Origin: an uncultured Clostridia bacterium
GTDB lineage: Bacteria; Bacillota; Clostridia; Lachnospirales; Lachnospiraceae
NCBI GenBank assembly: GCA_947643415.1
Contig: CANRWA010000023.1
Location: 1-54,375 of the forward strand
DNA length: 54,375 bases
Direction of reading: 5' to 3'
Shown here: piece after piece, positions 44,656 through 52,516 of the stretch
Layout of the letters: each line of letters starts with the position of its first letter
Numbering within the stretch: position 1 is the stretch's first letter
The notes under the pieces: generated by a model
Seen by the model: only the letters and a program-made list of their open reading frames with translations
Told to the model about the DNA's origin: nothing
The model's database searches: none
Position numbers and translations under genes: made by a program

Positions 44656-45678
44656 CTAATATTTCCTGTCCCCGATATATTTGTCTGCATTTTCATAAGT
44701 AAATACTAATTCCTCCACATACTGGATCGGTTCTACTTCCAGCCCGGCCTCCTTCTGCCGGATCACTTTCTCAGAGAGTCCGGCGATCAGTGGATTACAT
44801 TCCACAGATGCCATCAGCTTTCCCTTGATCATATTTTCAAATGCTTCTCCCAGCGCATCAAAAGAAATGGTTATCACTCTGCCGCCCACACCATACGAAA
44901 CATCTTTTTGTGTCATCGCTTTCATAGCGCCAAACATCATATTATCATTTTCACATATTAGTACATCAATATCTTTATGTTTCTCCAATATCTGATCCAT
45001 GACCTCCTTCCCTTCACCCTGCGTAAAATTCCCACATTCACTGGCCAGAATATGCCAGTTATCATGTTTACGGATTTCTTCCTGAAGGCCTTCTGATCTT
45101 CCTATAGTGGCAGAGGCACCTTCCGTCCCCTCCAAAATAACAATATTGATATCCTCTTTCTGCCTCCCGTTCTTCTTCAGATAGTCTGCCAACCATCTGG
45201 CTGCATTGATCCCCTCTGTTCTGAAATCCGATCCAATCCAGCATTCGTACAAGGAAGGATCCGCACTGACTCCCCGGTCTGCCAAAAGTACGGGAATCTT
45301 ACTGTCCTGTGCCAGTTTCAGCGCATCTTCCCATCCATCCTCCACAATGGGGTCAAGAATGATATAATCCACTCCCTGGGAGATCAGGTCATACATCGCC
45401 TTTACCTGGCGCCTGGAATCAGAATTGCCATCTATGTAGATCAGATTGTACCCCTTTTCCTTTGTAAATGTATTCAGATAATCTTTTGTGTTGGCATCCC
45501 GCCAGTCAGATTCCTTTCCTGTCTGTATAAACCCTATTGTAATATAATCTGTACCATAACTGACACCACCGGAGCGCCCCAGCTTTTTCTCGTGGAGAAC
45601 CTCCCCTTGTCCACTGCAATGTGTACATCCCAGCACCATCACAATAACCAGCAGGCCTATAACCAGCTTCCTCCCCAT
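44656..45678 (-). CDS. Sugar-binding lipoprotein (periplasmic binding protein type 1)
   Basis: A 340-residue substrate-binding protein of the ribose/galactose class. A lipobox-like start (LLVIVMVLGCTHC) would anchor it outside the membrane. Binding-protein phrases include IGFIQTGKESDWRDANTKDY, YIILDPIVEDGWEDAL, VLLADRGV and VICENDNMMFGAMKAM. The pattern matches galactofuranose/YtfQ-like proteins. No ABC permease or ATPase gene is next to it; instead the next gene is a membrane diguanylate cyclase. It is therefore probably a ligand presenter for a sensor rather than a transport component. Confidence 0.85.
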   Translation of the reverse strand: MGRKLVIGLLVIVMVLGCTHCSGQGEVLHEKKLGRSGGVSYGTDYITIGFIQTGKESDWRDANTKDYLNTFTKEKGYNLIYIDGNSDSRRQVKAMYDLISQGVDYIILDPIVEDGWEDALKLAQDSKIPVLLADRGVSADPSLYECWIGSDFRTEGINAARWLADYLKKNGRQKEDINIVILEGTEGASATIGRSEGLQEEIRKHDNWHILASECGNFTQGEGKEVMDQILEKHKDIDVLICENDNMMFGAMKAMTQKDVSYGVGGRVITISFDALGEAFENMIKGKLMASVECNPLIAGLSEKVIRQKEAGLEVEPIQYVEELVFTYENADKYIGDRKY

Positions 45679-45704
45679 ACCACAGTCCCCCTTCCAATAT
45701 TTTA

Positions 45705-45733
45705 CTTATAAGTTTAGCACATTTCAGAAACAA
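45705..45733 (-). promoter_or_regulatory. Possible promoter of the sugar-binding protein/DGC pair
   Basis: On the minus strand, TTGTTT (45728-45733), 17-bp spacer, TATAAG (45705-45710). The match is moderate. Confidence 0.4.
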
Positions 45734-45789
45734 AATCAGTAAAAAACAAACAACAATGAAAAGTTTTTTTCATTCAATCAAAACTTTCT

Positions 45790-45833
45790 GCCTATGGCAA
45801 TTCTTGCTCCGCATAAGACGGACTTTCCTATAG
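45790..45833 (-). repeat. Second copy of the oadB-oadA gap repeat
   Basis: On the minus strand this reads TATAGGAAAGTCCGTCTTAT, then GCGGAGCAAGAATTGCCATA. It aligns with 15794-15837 (TATAGAAAATTCCGCCTTGT, then GCGAAGCAAGAATTGCCTAT) with only a few mismatches. The gap from 45679 to 45988 is thus a repeat-rich island. Confidence 0.7.
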
Positions 45834-45840
45834 ATTAAAA

Positions 45841-45891
45841 TTAGCTCAACGGCACCAATTTGAACCCGTTCAAATTGACACCGTTGAGCTA
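45841..45891. repeat. Dispersed hairpin repeat, copy 5 (head-to-head dimer)
   Basis: TTAGCTCAACGG-CAC-CAATTTGAAC is followed by CC and then GTTCAAATTG-ACA-CCGTTGAGCTA. The loop sequence itself is duplicated in inverse orientation, giving a near-perfect palindrome of about 50 bp with a 2-nt centre. It is the longest and best-preserved copy in the window. Confidence 0.85.
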
Positions 45892-45925
45892 GTCAAAACG
45901 TTGCCTTTCATATCCTAACCAGAAC

Positions 45926-45949
45926 AGCGGTTTTGTACTGTCTGTTGCC
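45926..45949. repeat. Short piece related to the fold-back arm
   Basis: AGCGGTTTTGTACTGTCTGT followed by TGCC matches the fold-back arm sequence AGCGGTTTTTGTGCTGTCTG/TTGCC with one gap and one mismatch. It may be a remnant of another fold-back element. Confidence 0.45.
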
Positions 45950-45988
45950 TTGGCTGGGGTATGAAAAGTAACATCAAAATTCCCTGCA

Positions 45989-47113
45989 TCAGCCAGCCAC
46001 CGCTGTTCCTTTTATATTGATCACCACATATTCGGATTTACAGCCCGTCTTAAACTTGATCGCCCAGTCAGAAATGCCGGAAGTTACGATAAAGTTTGTG
46101 TGTTCCCTTTTTTCCAGGCCGTAGGTTTTGTCATTTTCCCCCGTCCATTCACCTATGTAATTGACAGGGAACAACTGCCCTCCATGCGTATGGCCGGACA
46201 GCACCAGGTCCACCCCTGCTGCTGTCTGTGCATCATAATCATGGGGCTGATGGTCAAGGACAATACTGTACCTGCCTGGATCCAAGCCAGAAACCAGTTC
46301 CTCCATGGAAGCCCGGGAACTTCCTTTCTGCTCTTCTGACCTGTCCTGCCTTCCCATAAGATAAAAACGGTCGTCCAGCAATGCTATATCATCCTGCAGC
46401 ACCTTTACATTATTTTTCACCAGTTCCGCGATCAGATCATCTCCACTGTAACCACGGTATTCAGAACCATAATATCCCTTGTTGTGGTTTCCAAAGGAAT
46501 AAAAAACACCATATGTCGTCTTTAATGTTCCGAGGGCCTGGCAAGCTGTAACCATATCTTCCTTTGTGGTATCATCATCCACAAAATCACCAGTCACCAC
46601 CACAATATCCGGATTTTCAGACTGCATCGCTTTCACCTGTTCAGCAAATCCCTCTCCGTGAAAGGTTGTCCCCACATGGGAATCTGCAAACTGCACGATC
46701 CGCAGGTTTCCCACCTGCTTGTCCGTCGCCAGTGTATATTCCGTCCTCCATACATGATGGGCCAGATACCAGCCTCCTGTCAGGTAGATAATGGTAATCC
46801 CTATCGCAGATAATCCTGCATAATATCTCACAAAATCCTTTTTCCGTCTCTTCTCGATAAATCTGCTGATCCCATCACAGAGCAGCCAGATCACCATCAG
46901 ATGCAGGATACAGATCATGGCATTGACCACGCCCATAGCAAGCCATGTACCGAGAAAGATCAGCACCACAGGAATCAGGCCTCCCAAAAAACAGAATATC
47001 TTCCTGTCTTTTGCCCTGCTATTTATCACAGAAAACCTGGCAAACCGGCTGACCAGATACAAGATGCCAAGAACCGTTCCCAATATAATAGACCCAAAAA
47101 TCAATGCCCACAT
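45989..47113 (-). CDS. Membrane-anchored metallophosphoesterase
   Basis: A 374-residue protein with about four N-terminal transmembrane helices (to about residue 125) and then a calcineurin-like phosphoesterase domain. Metal-site motifs are FADSHVG near 150, VVTGDFVDDD near 185, FGNHNKGYYG near 215 (with Asn where Asp is common), LDHQPHDY near 290 and LSGHTHGGQLFP near 307. Such YaeI-type enzymes act on phospholipid or nucleotide phosphoesters; the substrate here is unknown. The start at 47113 has GAGGAG upstream. It overlaps the end of the MATE gene by 13 bp. Confidence 0.88.
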   Translation of the reverse strand: MWALIFGSIILGTVLGILYLVSRFARFSVINSRAKDRKIFCFLGGLIPVVLIFLGTWLAMGVVNAMICILHLMVIWLLCDGISRFIEKRRKKDFVRYYAGLSAIGITIIYLTGGWYLAHHVWRTEYTLATDKQVGNLRIVQFADSHVGTTFHGEGFAEQVKAMQSENPDIVVVTGDFVDDDTTKEDMVTACQALGTLKTTYGVFYSFGNHNKGYYGSEYRGYSGDDLIAELVKNNVKVLQDDIALLDDRFYLMGRQDRSEEQKGSSRASMEELVSGLDPGRYSIVLDHQPHDYDAQTAAGVDLVLSGHTHGGQLFPVNYIGEWTGENDKTYGLEKREHTNFIVTSGISDWAIKFKTGCKSEYVVINIKGTAVAG

Positions 47114-48438
47114 AGCTTTCTCCTCTGCACGATATAATAATCTATTATAATCATGATTGTCGCCCCTGTCCATGCCGAAATCTCAGCCGCCATAACACCC
47201 CGGAACCCAAATATCAAAGGAAGGGTAAGGACAAGGCTGATTCTGAGTACCAGTTCCAATCCGCCAGAGATCATCGGCACGATAGTCCGTCCCATCCCCT
47301 GCAGGGCAGACCGGTATGGCCAGAGAAGTCCCAGCACCCACAAGAAACAGCTTAGTACAATGATATATTCCGCAGATTCTGCAATGGCTTCTGCCGTTCC
47401 GTCTTCGATCAGATACCCGGAGATAGAACCAGCAGACAAAAACATGGAAAAACACAATATAGCACATATGACCATATTGATCAGTATACATTTGCGTACA
47501 CCTTCCCGGATCCTCCCATATTGCCTTGCCCCAAGGTTCTGCCCCACATAGGTTGCCATGGTCATTCCAAAAGTAGCATTGGGCTGCTGTATAATATTTA
47601 CGATCTTACAACCAGAAGCATAGGCAACCGTATAGACAGGTCCAAGACGGTTGACTGAACTCTGCAGGGTCATAACACCGAGGGCAGTAACAGAATTTTG
47701 AAAAGCCATAGGCAGTCCGATGACAACCATTTTTTTGATCAGAGAGAAATCCACTGCAAAATCTTCCCTTGACAATCTTAACTGCCAGATATCCTTCATA
47801 CGGAATAAATTATATCCCATGGCGGTAAGCTGCGCAATCGCTGTTGCAACAGCAGCACCGGCTACACCCCAATGAAAAACAAATACAAATAACAAGTCCA
47901 GGCCGATATTAACAAAACAGGAAATAATAATTGCGATCAAAGGCGTCCTGCTGTCCCCCAGCGCACGAAGTATGGAAGAGGTCAGATTATAAAACACCAT
48001 GCAGCCAATACAGCCATACACGATGCGTGAATATAAAACCGCATCATCCATATAAATCTCTGGTGTCTGCATCAGCGTCAGTATTCCTTTTGAAAATGAA
48101 ACGGCAAGCACTGCTACAATGAGAACACTGAACACAGCCAGATAAATACTCATGGCAACCGATCGCCGTAAATGTATAATATCCTCTGCCCCAAAATACT
48201 GACTGATGAGGATGGAAAAACCCTGGCACAGCCCCATGACAAAACCAATAATAAAAAAATTCATAGAACTTGTGCAGCCAACCGATGCAAAGGCACCTAC
48301 ACCCACACCGTGGCTCACCACAATGCTGTCTACTATATTATAAAGCTGCTGAAAGATATTTCCGGCAAGCATCGGCAGCGCAAAGAGCAAGATCATCTTT
48401 ACGGGACTGCCTTTTGTCATATCCTGAACCATATACAC
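47101..48438 (-). CDS. MATE-family multidrug/cation antiporter
   Basis: A 445-residue inner-membrane exporter with twelve predicted helices and the MATE pseudo-repeat. The first half has LPMLAGNIFQQLYNIVDSIV and GCTSSMNFFIIGFVMGLCQG; the second begins near 225 with MVVIGLPMAFQNSVTALGVM. It follows the aldo/keto reductase gene by 19 bp and overlaps the phosphoesterase gene, so all belong to one unit. Substrate unknown. Confidence 0.9.
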   Translation of the reverse strand: MYMVQDMTKGSPVKMILLFALPMLAGNIFQQLYNIVDSIVVSHGVGVGAFASVGCTSSMNFFIIGFVMGLCQGFSILISQYFGAEDIIHLRRSVAMSIYLAVFSVLIVAVLAVSFSKGILTLMQTPEIYMDDAVLYSRIVYGCIGCMVFYNLTSSILRALGDSRTPLIAIIISCFVNIGLDLLFVFVFHWGVAGAAVATAIAQLTAMGYNLFRMKDIWQLRLSREDFAVDFSLIKKMVVIGLPMAFQNSVTALGVMTLQSSVNRLGPVYTVAYASGCKIVNIIQQPNATFGMTMATYVGQNLGARQYGRIREGVRKCILINMVICAILCFSMFLSAGSISGYLIEDGTAEAIAESAEYIIVLSCFLWVLGLLWPYRSALQGMGRTIVPMISGGLELVLRISLVLTLPLIFGFRGVMAAEISAWTGATIMIIIDYYIVQRRKLCGH

Positions 48439-48457
48439 GAATCCTCATTTTCTGTTA

Positions 48458-49435
48458 TTATCCTACATGTCTCTCGAATGGTACAAACCCAAGGATCTTA
48501 TCGATCTCTTCCCCGGCATCCTCTGGGATCTTAAATCCGGCAGCAGCCAGGTTACTCTCTAACTGGGATGGTTTACTTGCCCCTGTGATAACACTGCTGA
48601 CAATATCCTTTCGCAGGATCCATGCCAGGGCAAGAACCGACATGGTAGTTCCAAGTTCTGCTGCGATCTTGTCCATTGCCTCCACCTTATCCAGATTCTC
48701 ATCTGTCAGAAGATTATTTACCTGCTTATCTGCCTGATGAGTGGCACGGGACCCCTCCGGATATGGCTGCCCTTTCTTGTATTTGCCAGTGAGAAGTCCC
48801 TGGGCAAGCGGTGAAAAAGGAGTAATGCCAATGCCATATCTCACACAGATCCCCATGATCTCGTGTTCGATATAACGGTCCATCATATTGTACTGTGGCT
48901 GGAGGCTGGTCATCGGGTGGAGATTATATCTCTCAATGATCTTCTGTGCCTCCATCAGCCGGGAGCCGCCCCACTCCTCACTGACACCATAGTAGAGGAT
49001 CTTCCCCTGGTCTACCAGGGCACTCAGGGCGCGGAGTGTCTCCTCCATAGGGGTAGTAGGATCAAAGCGGTGGCAGTAATACAGGTCAATATAATCCAGT
49101 CCCATATTGGTAAGGGTGCGGTCAATATTTTCAAAAATATGTTTTCTTGACAGCCCCCACTCATTGGCGGAAGGCCCCATGGGGAAAAATACTTTACTGG
49201 ATACGACATAAGAACTCCTTCGATAATCCTTCAGCACCCTTCCCAAAAAGCGCTCTGCCTCTCCGCCACTGTAGGCGTCGGCACAGTCAAAGAAATTGAC
49301 TCCTTTATCATAGGCAAGGCGTATCGTATCCTCTGCTACCTTTGCCTTCTCGCCTCCGGCAAGATCTGTCATCCAGCTTCCCACTGCGATCTCGCTCACT
49401 TTCAATCCTGATCTTCCTACACTGCGGTATTCCAT
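48458..49435 (-). CDS. Aldo/keto reductase (potassium-channel beta-like group)
   Basis: An NADPH-dependent carbonyl reductase with a (beta/alpha)8 barrel. The catalytic tetrad is visible: Asp in FFDCADAYSGGEAERFLG near 51-56, Tyr in the same phrase, Lys in VVSSKVFF near 80, and His in DLYYCHRFDP near 120. ILRKDIVSSVITGASKPSQL near 280 is the cofactor-binding end. The 325-residue length is normal. It follows GH43 by 17 bp, and such reductases are classic targets of AdhR-type MerR regulators, matching the divergent merR gene. Confidence 0.93.
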   Translation of the reverse strand: MEYRSVGRSGLKVSEIAVGSWMTDLAGGEKAKVAEDTIRLAYDKGVNFFDCADAYSGGEAERFLGRVLKDYRRSSYVVSSKVFFPMGPSANEWGLSRKHIFENIDRTLTNMGLDYIDLYYCHRFDPTTPMEETLRALSALVDQGKILYYGVSEEWGGSRLMEAQKIIERYNLHPMTSLQPQYNMMDRYIEHEIMGICVRYGIGITPFSPLAQGLLTGKYKKGQPYPEGSRATHQADKQVNNLLTDENLDKVEAMDKIAAELGTTMSVLALAWILRKDIVSSVITGASKPSQLESNLAAAGFKIPEDAGEEIDKILGFVPFERHVG

Positions 49436-49452
49436 ATTTCCTTCCCTCCAAA

Positions 49453-51555
49453 TTATTTTATTTTTACTTTCACAGTCTTATAGCTGCTATATTTCTTCAC
49501 TCCGTTTACCGTTGAATAAGCCCGGATATGGAAATAATAGGTCTTCCCCTTTTTCCATGTCTTCACAGAACGGGAGTAGGACGCCGTTTTCTTAGAAATC
49601 TTCACTGTCCCCAATTTCTTATGCTGTTTCTTCTTCCTGCCATAAGAGATCTCATACCTCTGTCCTTTTGCTTTCTTCCAGGTAAGCTTTACCTTTATCT
49701 TCTTTTTCTTTCCTGTCACCGTTACCTTTAATTTCTTCACCTTTGCCGGCTTTACTACGATGGTAATGGGAACCATGGTTGTTTTCTGGATACTGCCCTC
49801 TCTGTATGTAACCGACATCTGATAGCTGCCTGGCTTTTTCTTTGTAAAAGAAGACGCATTTGTTGTAAAATCCGTGGTTTTCTTTGTGACACCATTGGCA
49901 TAAAACAGGATAAGGGTAATATTCCCCTTTGCCAGTTTTTTCCCCTGCAGCACCTGTTTTTTCTTTACAGTGGCAGCAATGGAACGAAGCGAAGTATCCT
50001 CCTTATCCAGGCTGGTATAAAAAGTAGCAGCCTCTTTATCTGCCCCATTCCGCAAGGCCAGTGTACCATTGACGATGGTGAGATAATATCCCGGATGGGC
50101 AACACTCTCAAAAGATACCCCTTTGCTGCCTGCCAGCCCCTGGACGGTACGAAACGTCTGGCGTTTTGCCGTGTCAGCAGAGGCATCAATATCCTGTGCC
50201 AGGGTAACACTGGACGTAGAGTTCACTGTCAAATATAATCCCGGTTTATTTTCCGACTGAATCGACACATAAGCTCCTTTTTTCCTATCCGCCTTCCCTT
50301 CCATAATCAGCCATTTAGAATCCGCTGCCTCTTTACCGATCCCTGCACCCACTTTTACATCTTTATATGGATAATTCCTCTCATTGCTGGAATTCACATA
50401 GTATTCATGGGACAAAAGTGAACCAGAATTCGTATAAATAGAAGAAGTCGTCCCGGTGAGTCCACTGGCAGTCTCCGAAATCTCCTGGATACTTCCATCC
50501 TCATTAAAGTGCAGTTCCGTGATACAGGGAATCCGGCGGTATCCATTTCCCCCTGGCTGCGAACCATTGTGATAGGCAAAGTAAGTCTTACCCTTAAAGT
50601 CAAACACCGCCATATGGTTTGTATTGGAAGTAGCATTAGGCGGCATCAGGATCTTGCCATATTTCCAGTTTCCATTGATGAGATCACTGGTCGTAGAATA
50701 AGCCATTCTCTCGTGCCAGCCAGAAGCATAGAATAAATAGTAATCACCATAATATTTTCCATCCGCATCCTTACGGCGGTAGATCCATGGCGCTTCTGTG
50801 TATCCAGACGGAGAACGGTTTATGATATCTGCTGTCTTGCTGTCCTTCCCACAGGTTATCTTTCCATCACCATTTAAGTCCTTTACAGATATCATATCCT
50901 CATTCAGCTCACAGACATAATACTGGCTGTTGCCCCATGCCAGATAACGGTGTTCCACCCCTTTCCCATCCGTTTCGATCCACACAGTTGGGTCAATATC
51001 ATCCCAGTTACTGTTCTGTGGCATAGTCAGGGTGCCTTTTATCAGCGGGGCACCAATATCTTTAAATGGCCCCGTCGGGCTGTCTGCCACTGCCACCCCG
51101 ATGGACTGCTTTCCCTCCGACGTTTTATCCCAAGTACAGAAATACAGATAATATTTATCCTTATATTTCACTGCCTGGGCTGCCCAGCCGGAAGAAGAAT
51201 CCCTTGCCCATTTCACCTCATCCGTACTTACTTTCATAACACTGCCTTCTGGTCTCCATGTCTTCATATCATCTGTGGAATAGCAGATGTACTCCTTCTG
51301 ATTATATATCTTCCGGCTCACCTCACTGTCGCTGGACTCATCATGGCCGGCATAAAGATATACCCTGTCCCCATCCACAAGAACTGATGGATCTGCCCCA
51401 TATACAATCTTGCCGCTGGCATCTGTCGTAAAGACTGGATTCCCCGCTACATCCTTGGGCAGGACGATCTCCGTTACAGCACCTGCTGCCCTCGCCGGAA
51501 GGACAGGAAGAACAAAGCTGAGGGACAATACCCCTGCCAAAAATCTTTTCATCAT
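49453..51555 (-). CDS. Secreted GH43 glycosidase with arabinose-binding-like and Ig/FN3-like domains
   Basis: A 700-residue extracellular enzyme. A signal peptide lies at about 1-23 (FLAGVLSLSFVLPVLPARA). The GH43 propeller spans about 40-370 with Asp in YGADPSVLVD, Asp in DDIDPTVWIE near 185, and Glu in SGYTEAPWIYRR near 245. An inserted loop DLNGDGKITCG near 222 looks like a calcium-binding dockerin or EF-hand loop. An AbfB-like region lies at about 415-520 (GAYVSIQSENKPGLYL, GVSFESVAHPGYYL). A bacterial Ig-like domain and a very basic FN3-like C-terminus follow, as in the 1489-residue GH43. Its promoter is of MerR type. Confidence 0.9.
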   Translation of the reverse strand: MMKRFLAGVLSLSFVLPVLPARAAGAVTEIVLPKDVAGNPVFTTDASGKIVYGADPSVLVDGDRVYLYAGHDESSDSEVSRKIYNQKEYICYSTDDMKTWRPEGSVMKVSTDEVKWARDSSSGWAAQAVKYKDKYYLYFCTWDKTSEGKQSIGVAVADSPTGPFKDIGAPLIKGTLTMPQNSNWDDIDPTVWIETDGKGVEHRYLAWGNSQYYVCELNEDMISVKDLNGDGKITCGKDSKTADIINRSPSGYTEAPWIYRRKDADGKYYGDYYLFYASGWHERMAYSTTSDLINGNWKYGKILMPPNATSNTNHMAVFDFKGKTYFAYHNGSQPGGNGYRRIPCITELHFNEDGSIQEISETASGLTGTTSSIYTNSGSLLSHEYYVNSSNERNYPYKDVKVGAGIGKEAADSKWLIMEGKADRKKGAYVSIQSENKPGLYLTVNSTSSVTLAQDIDASADTAKRQTFRTVQGLAGSKGVSFESVAHPGYYLTIVNGTLALRNGADKEAATFYTSLDKEDTSLRSIAATVKKKQVLQGKKLAKGNITLILFYANGVTKKTTDFTTNASSFTKKKPGSYQMSVTYREGSIQKTTMVPITIVVKPAKVKKLKVTVTGKKKKIKVKLTWKKAKGQRYEISYGRKKKQHKKLGTVKISKKTASYSRSVKTWKKGKTYYFHIRAYSTVNGVKKYSSYKTVKVKIK

Positions 51556-51589
51556 AACAAACCTCCTTAAACCTATTTTCTATTTACAA

Positions 51590-51620
51590 AGCATAACACT
51601 TCAAGTATACTTGAAGTCAA
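51590..51620 (-). promoter_or_regulatory. MerR-type promoter with 19-bp spacer and palindromic operator
   Basis: On the minus strand, TTGACT (51615-51620), a 19-bp spacer and TATGCT (51590-51595). The spacer is filled by the perfect palindrome ACTTCAAGTATACTTGAAGT (51598-51617). An over-long spacer bearing a dyad is the hallmark of promoters that MerR-family activators untwist. It drives the GH43 gene. Confidence 0.88.
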
Positions 51621-51638
51621 GAGTTTTTTTGGTATAAA
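51611..51638 (+). promoter_or_regulatory. Probable merR promoter
   Basis: TTGAAG (51611-51616), 16-bp spacer, TATAAA (51633-51638). The -35 overlaps the operator palindrome, so merR would be autoregulated. Confidence 0.5.
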
Positions 51639-51662
51639 AAACTTGCAGAAAGGACTGATTTT

Positions 51663-52067
51663 ATGAAAACATACTCGATCAGGGAAATGCGGGAGAAGTT
51701 TGATATTCCCTCATCTACCCTGCGCTATTATGAAGAAATCGGTCTGTTTCCTGAAGTAAAACGTACGGAAACAAACCAGCGCATCTACACAGAAGAACAT
51801 GTCGAACGCATTCATGCCATTAACTGTTTTAAACGGACAGGACTTCCTATGGCAAAGATACATGACTTTTTTGAGTACTCCACAGATATCTCCTCCCATA
51901 TCGACGATATTATATTTATGATGGAAGATCATGAAAAAAACATGATAGAACAGATAGAAAAAATGCAGGAAGACTTAAAACATATCCAACAGAAAGTCCG
52001 CTACTATAACCAGATTAAAACAGCAATGGACCAGGGAACTCCCTGGCCCTGCTTTGAGGAGTGTTAA
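51663..52067 (+). CDS. MerR-family transcriptional regulator (AdhR/NmlR-like)
   Basis: A 134-residue MerR regulator. The HTH lies at about 3-70 (YSIREMREKFDIPSSTLRYY, EEIGLFPEVKRTETNQRIYT), then a dimerisation coiled coil at about 80-120. The C-terminal PWPCFEEC and an internal Cys (AINCFKRTG) are the only cysteines; C-terminal cysteines could sense thiol-reactive aldehydes, as in AdhR/NmlR relatives. This fits the aldo/keto reductase in the divergent operon. It is transcribed away from the GH43 gene across the shared operator. Confidence 0.92.
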   Translation: MKTYSIREMREKFDIPSSTLRYYEEIGLFPEVKRTETNQRIYTEEHVERIHAINCFKRTGLPMAKIHDFFEYSTDISSHIDDIIFMMEDHEKNMIEQIEKMQEDLKHIQQKVRYYNQIKTAMDQGTPWPCFEEC

Positions 52068-52108
52068 ACAGTTCCTTAGTTCTCACAGTTCCTTAATATC
52101 AAAGGATG

Positions 52109-52402
52109 TTAACCCTGCGCCGCAGCTAATGAAATCACCATGCGGACAAAAACAACCAATCCAAACAGACACAGAATCACTCCAAATATCCGGTTCATCG
52201 CTTGAAATTGGCGCCATTGAGCTACAAGCCAAAGTCCCTGCAAAAAATTTGTTTTCCCAGATACACCAAAATAGGAAAAAGCAACCATACTGATCTCCCA
52301 TAAATGTAGTAGTCTGCAAAGAATAAACCAAGCAAAAATGATGAACTTTAAAAGGCATTCCTTTATCCGCCCGTAATAAATACGCAGAATTTTGCTTTGC
52401 AT
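52109..52402 (-). pseudogene. Possible membrane transporter relic interrupted by hairpin repeat
   Basis: The minus-strand frame ends with a convincing membrane segment, MNRIFGVILCLFGLVVFVRM, which resembles the last helix of LysE/RhtB-type exporters. Upstream the frame contains KTNFLQGL. The residues in between (WLVAQWRQFQA) are encoded by the hairpin repeat at 52201-52225. There is no proper start or upstream helices, so the gene is not functional. The family call is tentative. The rest of the 449-bp gap to marR shows only the marR promoter. Confidence 0.35.
52200..52229. repeat. Dispersed hairpin repeat, copy 6 (half-site)
   Basis: Loop and right arm only (TTGAAATTGGCGCCATTGAG, then CTA), bounded by GCTTG and CAAGC as a short flanking inverted repeat, like copy 1. 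It sits inside the frame of a transporter relic. Confidence 0.7.
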
Positions 52403-52442
52403 TGGGTAAATCTGAAAAAACTGTGAACTAACATTTTAGCTA

Positions 52443-52471
52443 TTGACTTTTAAATCGACGGGGTGTATCAT
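52443..52471 (+). promoter_or_regulatory. Promoter of marR
   Basis: TTGACT (52443-52448), 17-bp spacer, TATCAT (52466-52471). The first operator copy (52482-52497) lies just after the expected start of transcription, where a bound repressor would block it. Confidence 0.75.
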
Positions 52472-52481
52472 ATCTTTGTTT

Positions 52482-52497
52482 ATTTAGGATTCTAATT
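52482..52497. promoter_or_regulatory. MarR operator, copy A
   Basis: ATTTAGGATTCTAATT, one base different from copies B and C. Confidence 0.65.
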
Positions 52498-52516
52498 ACA
52501 TAATAAGGGGCTATTC

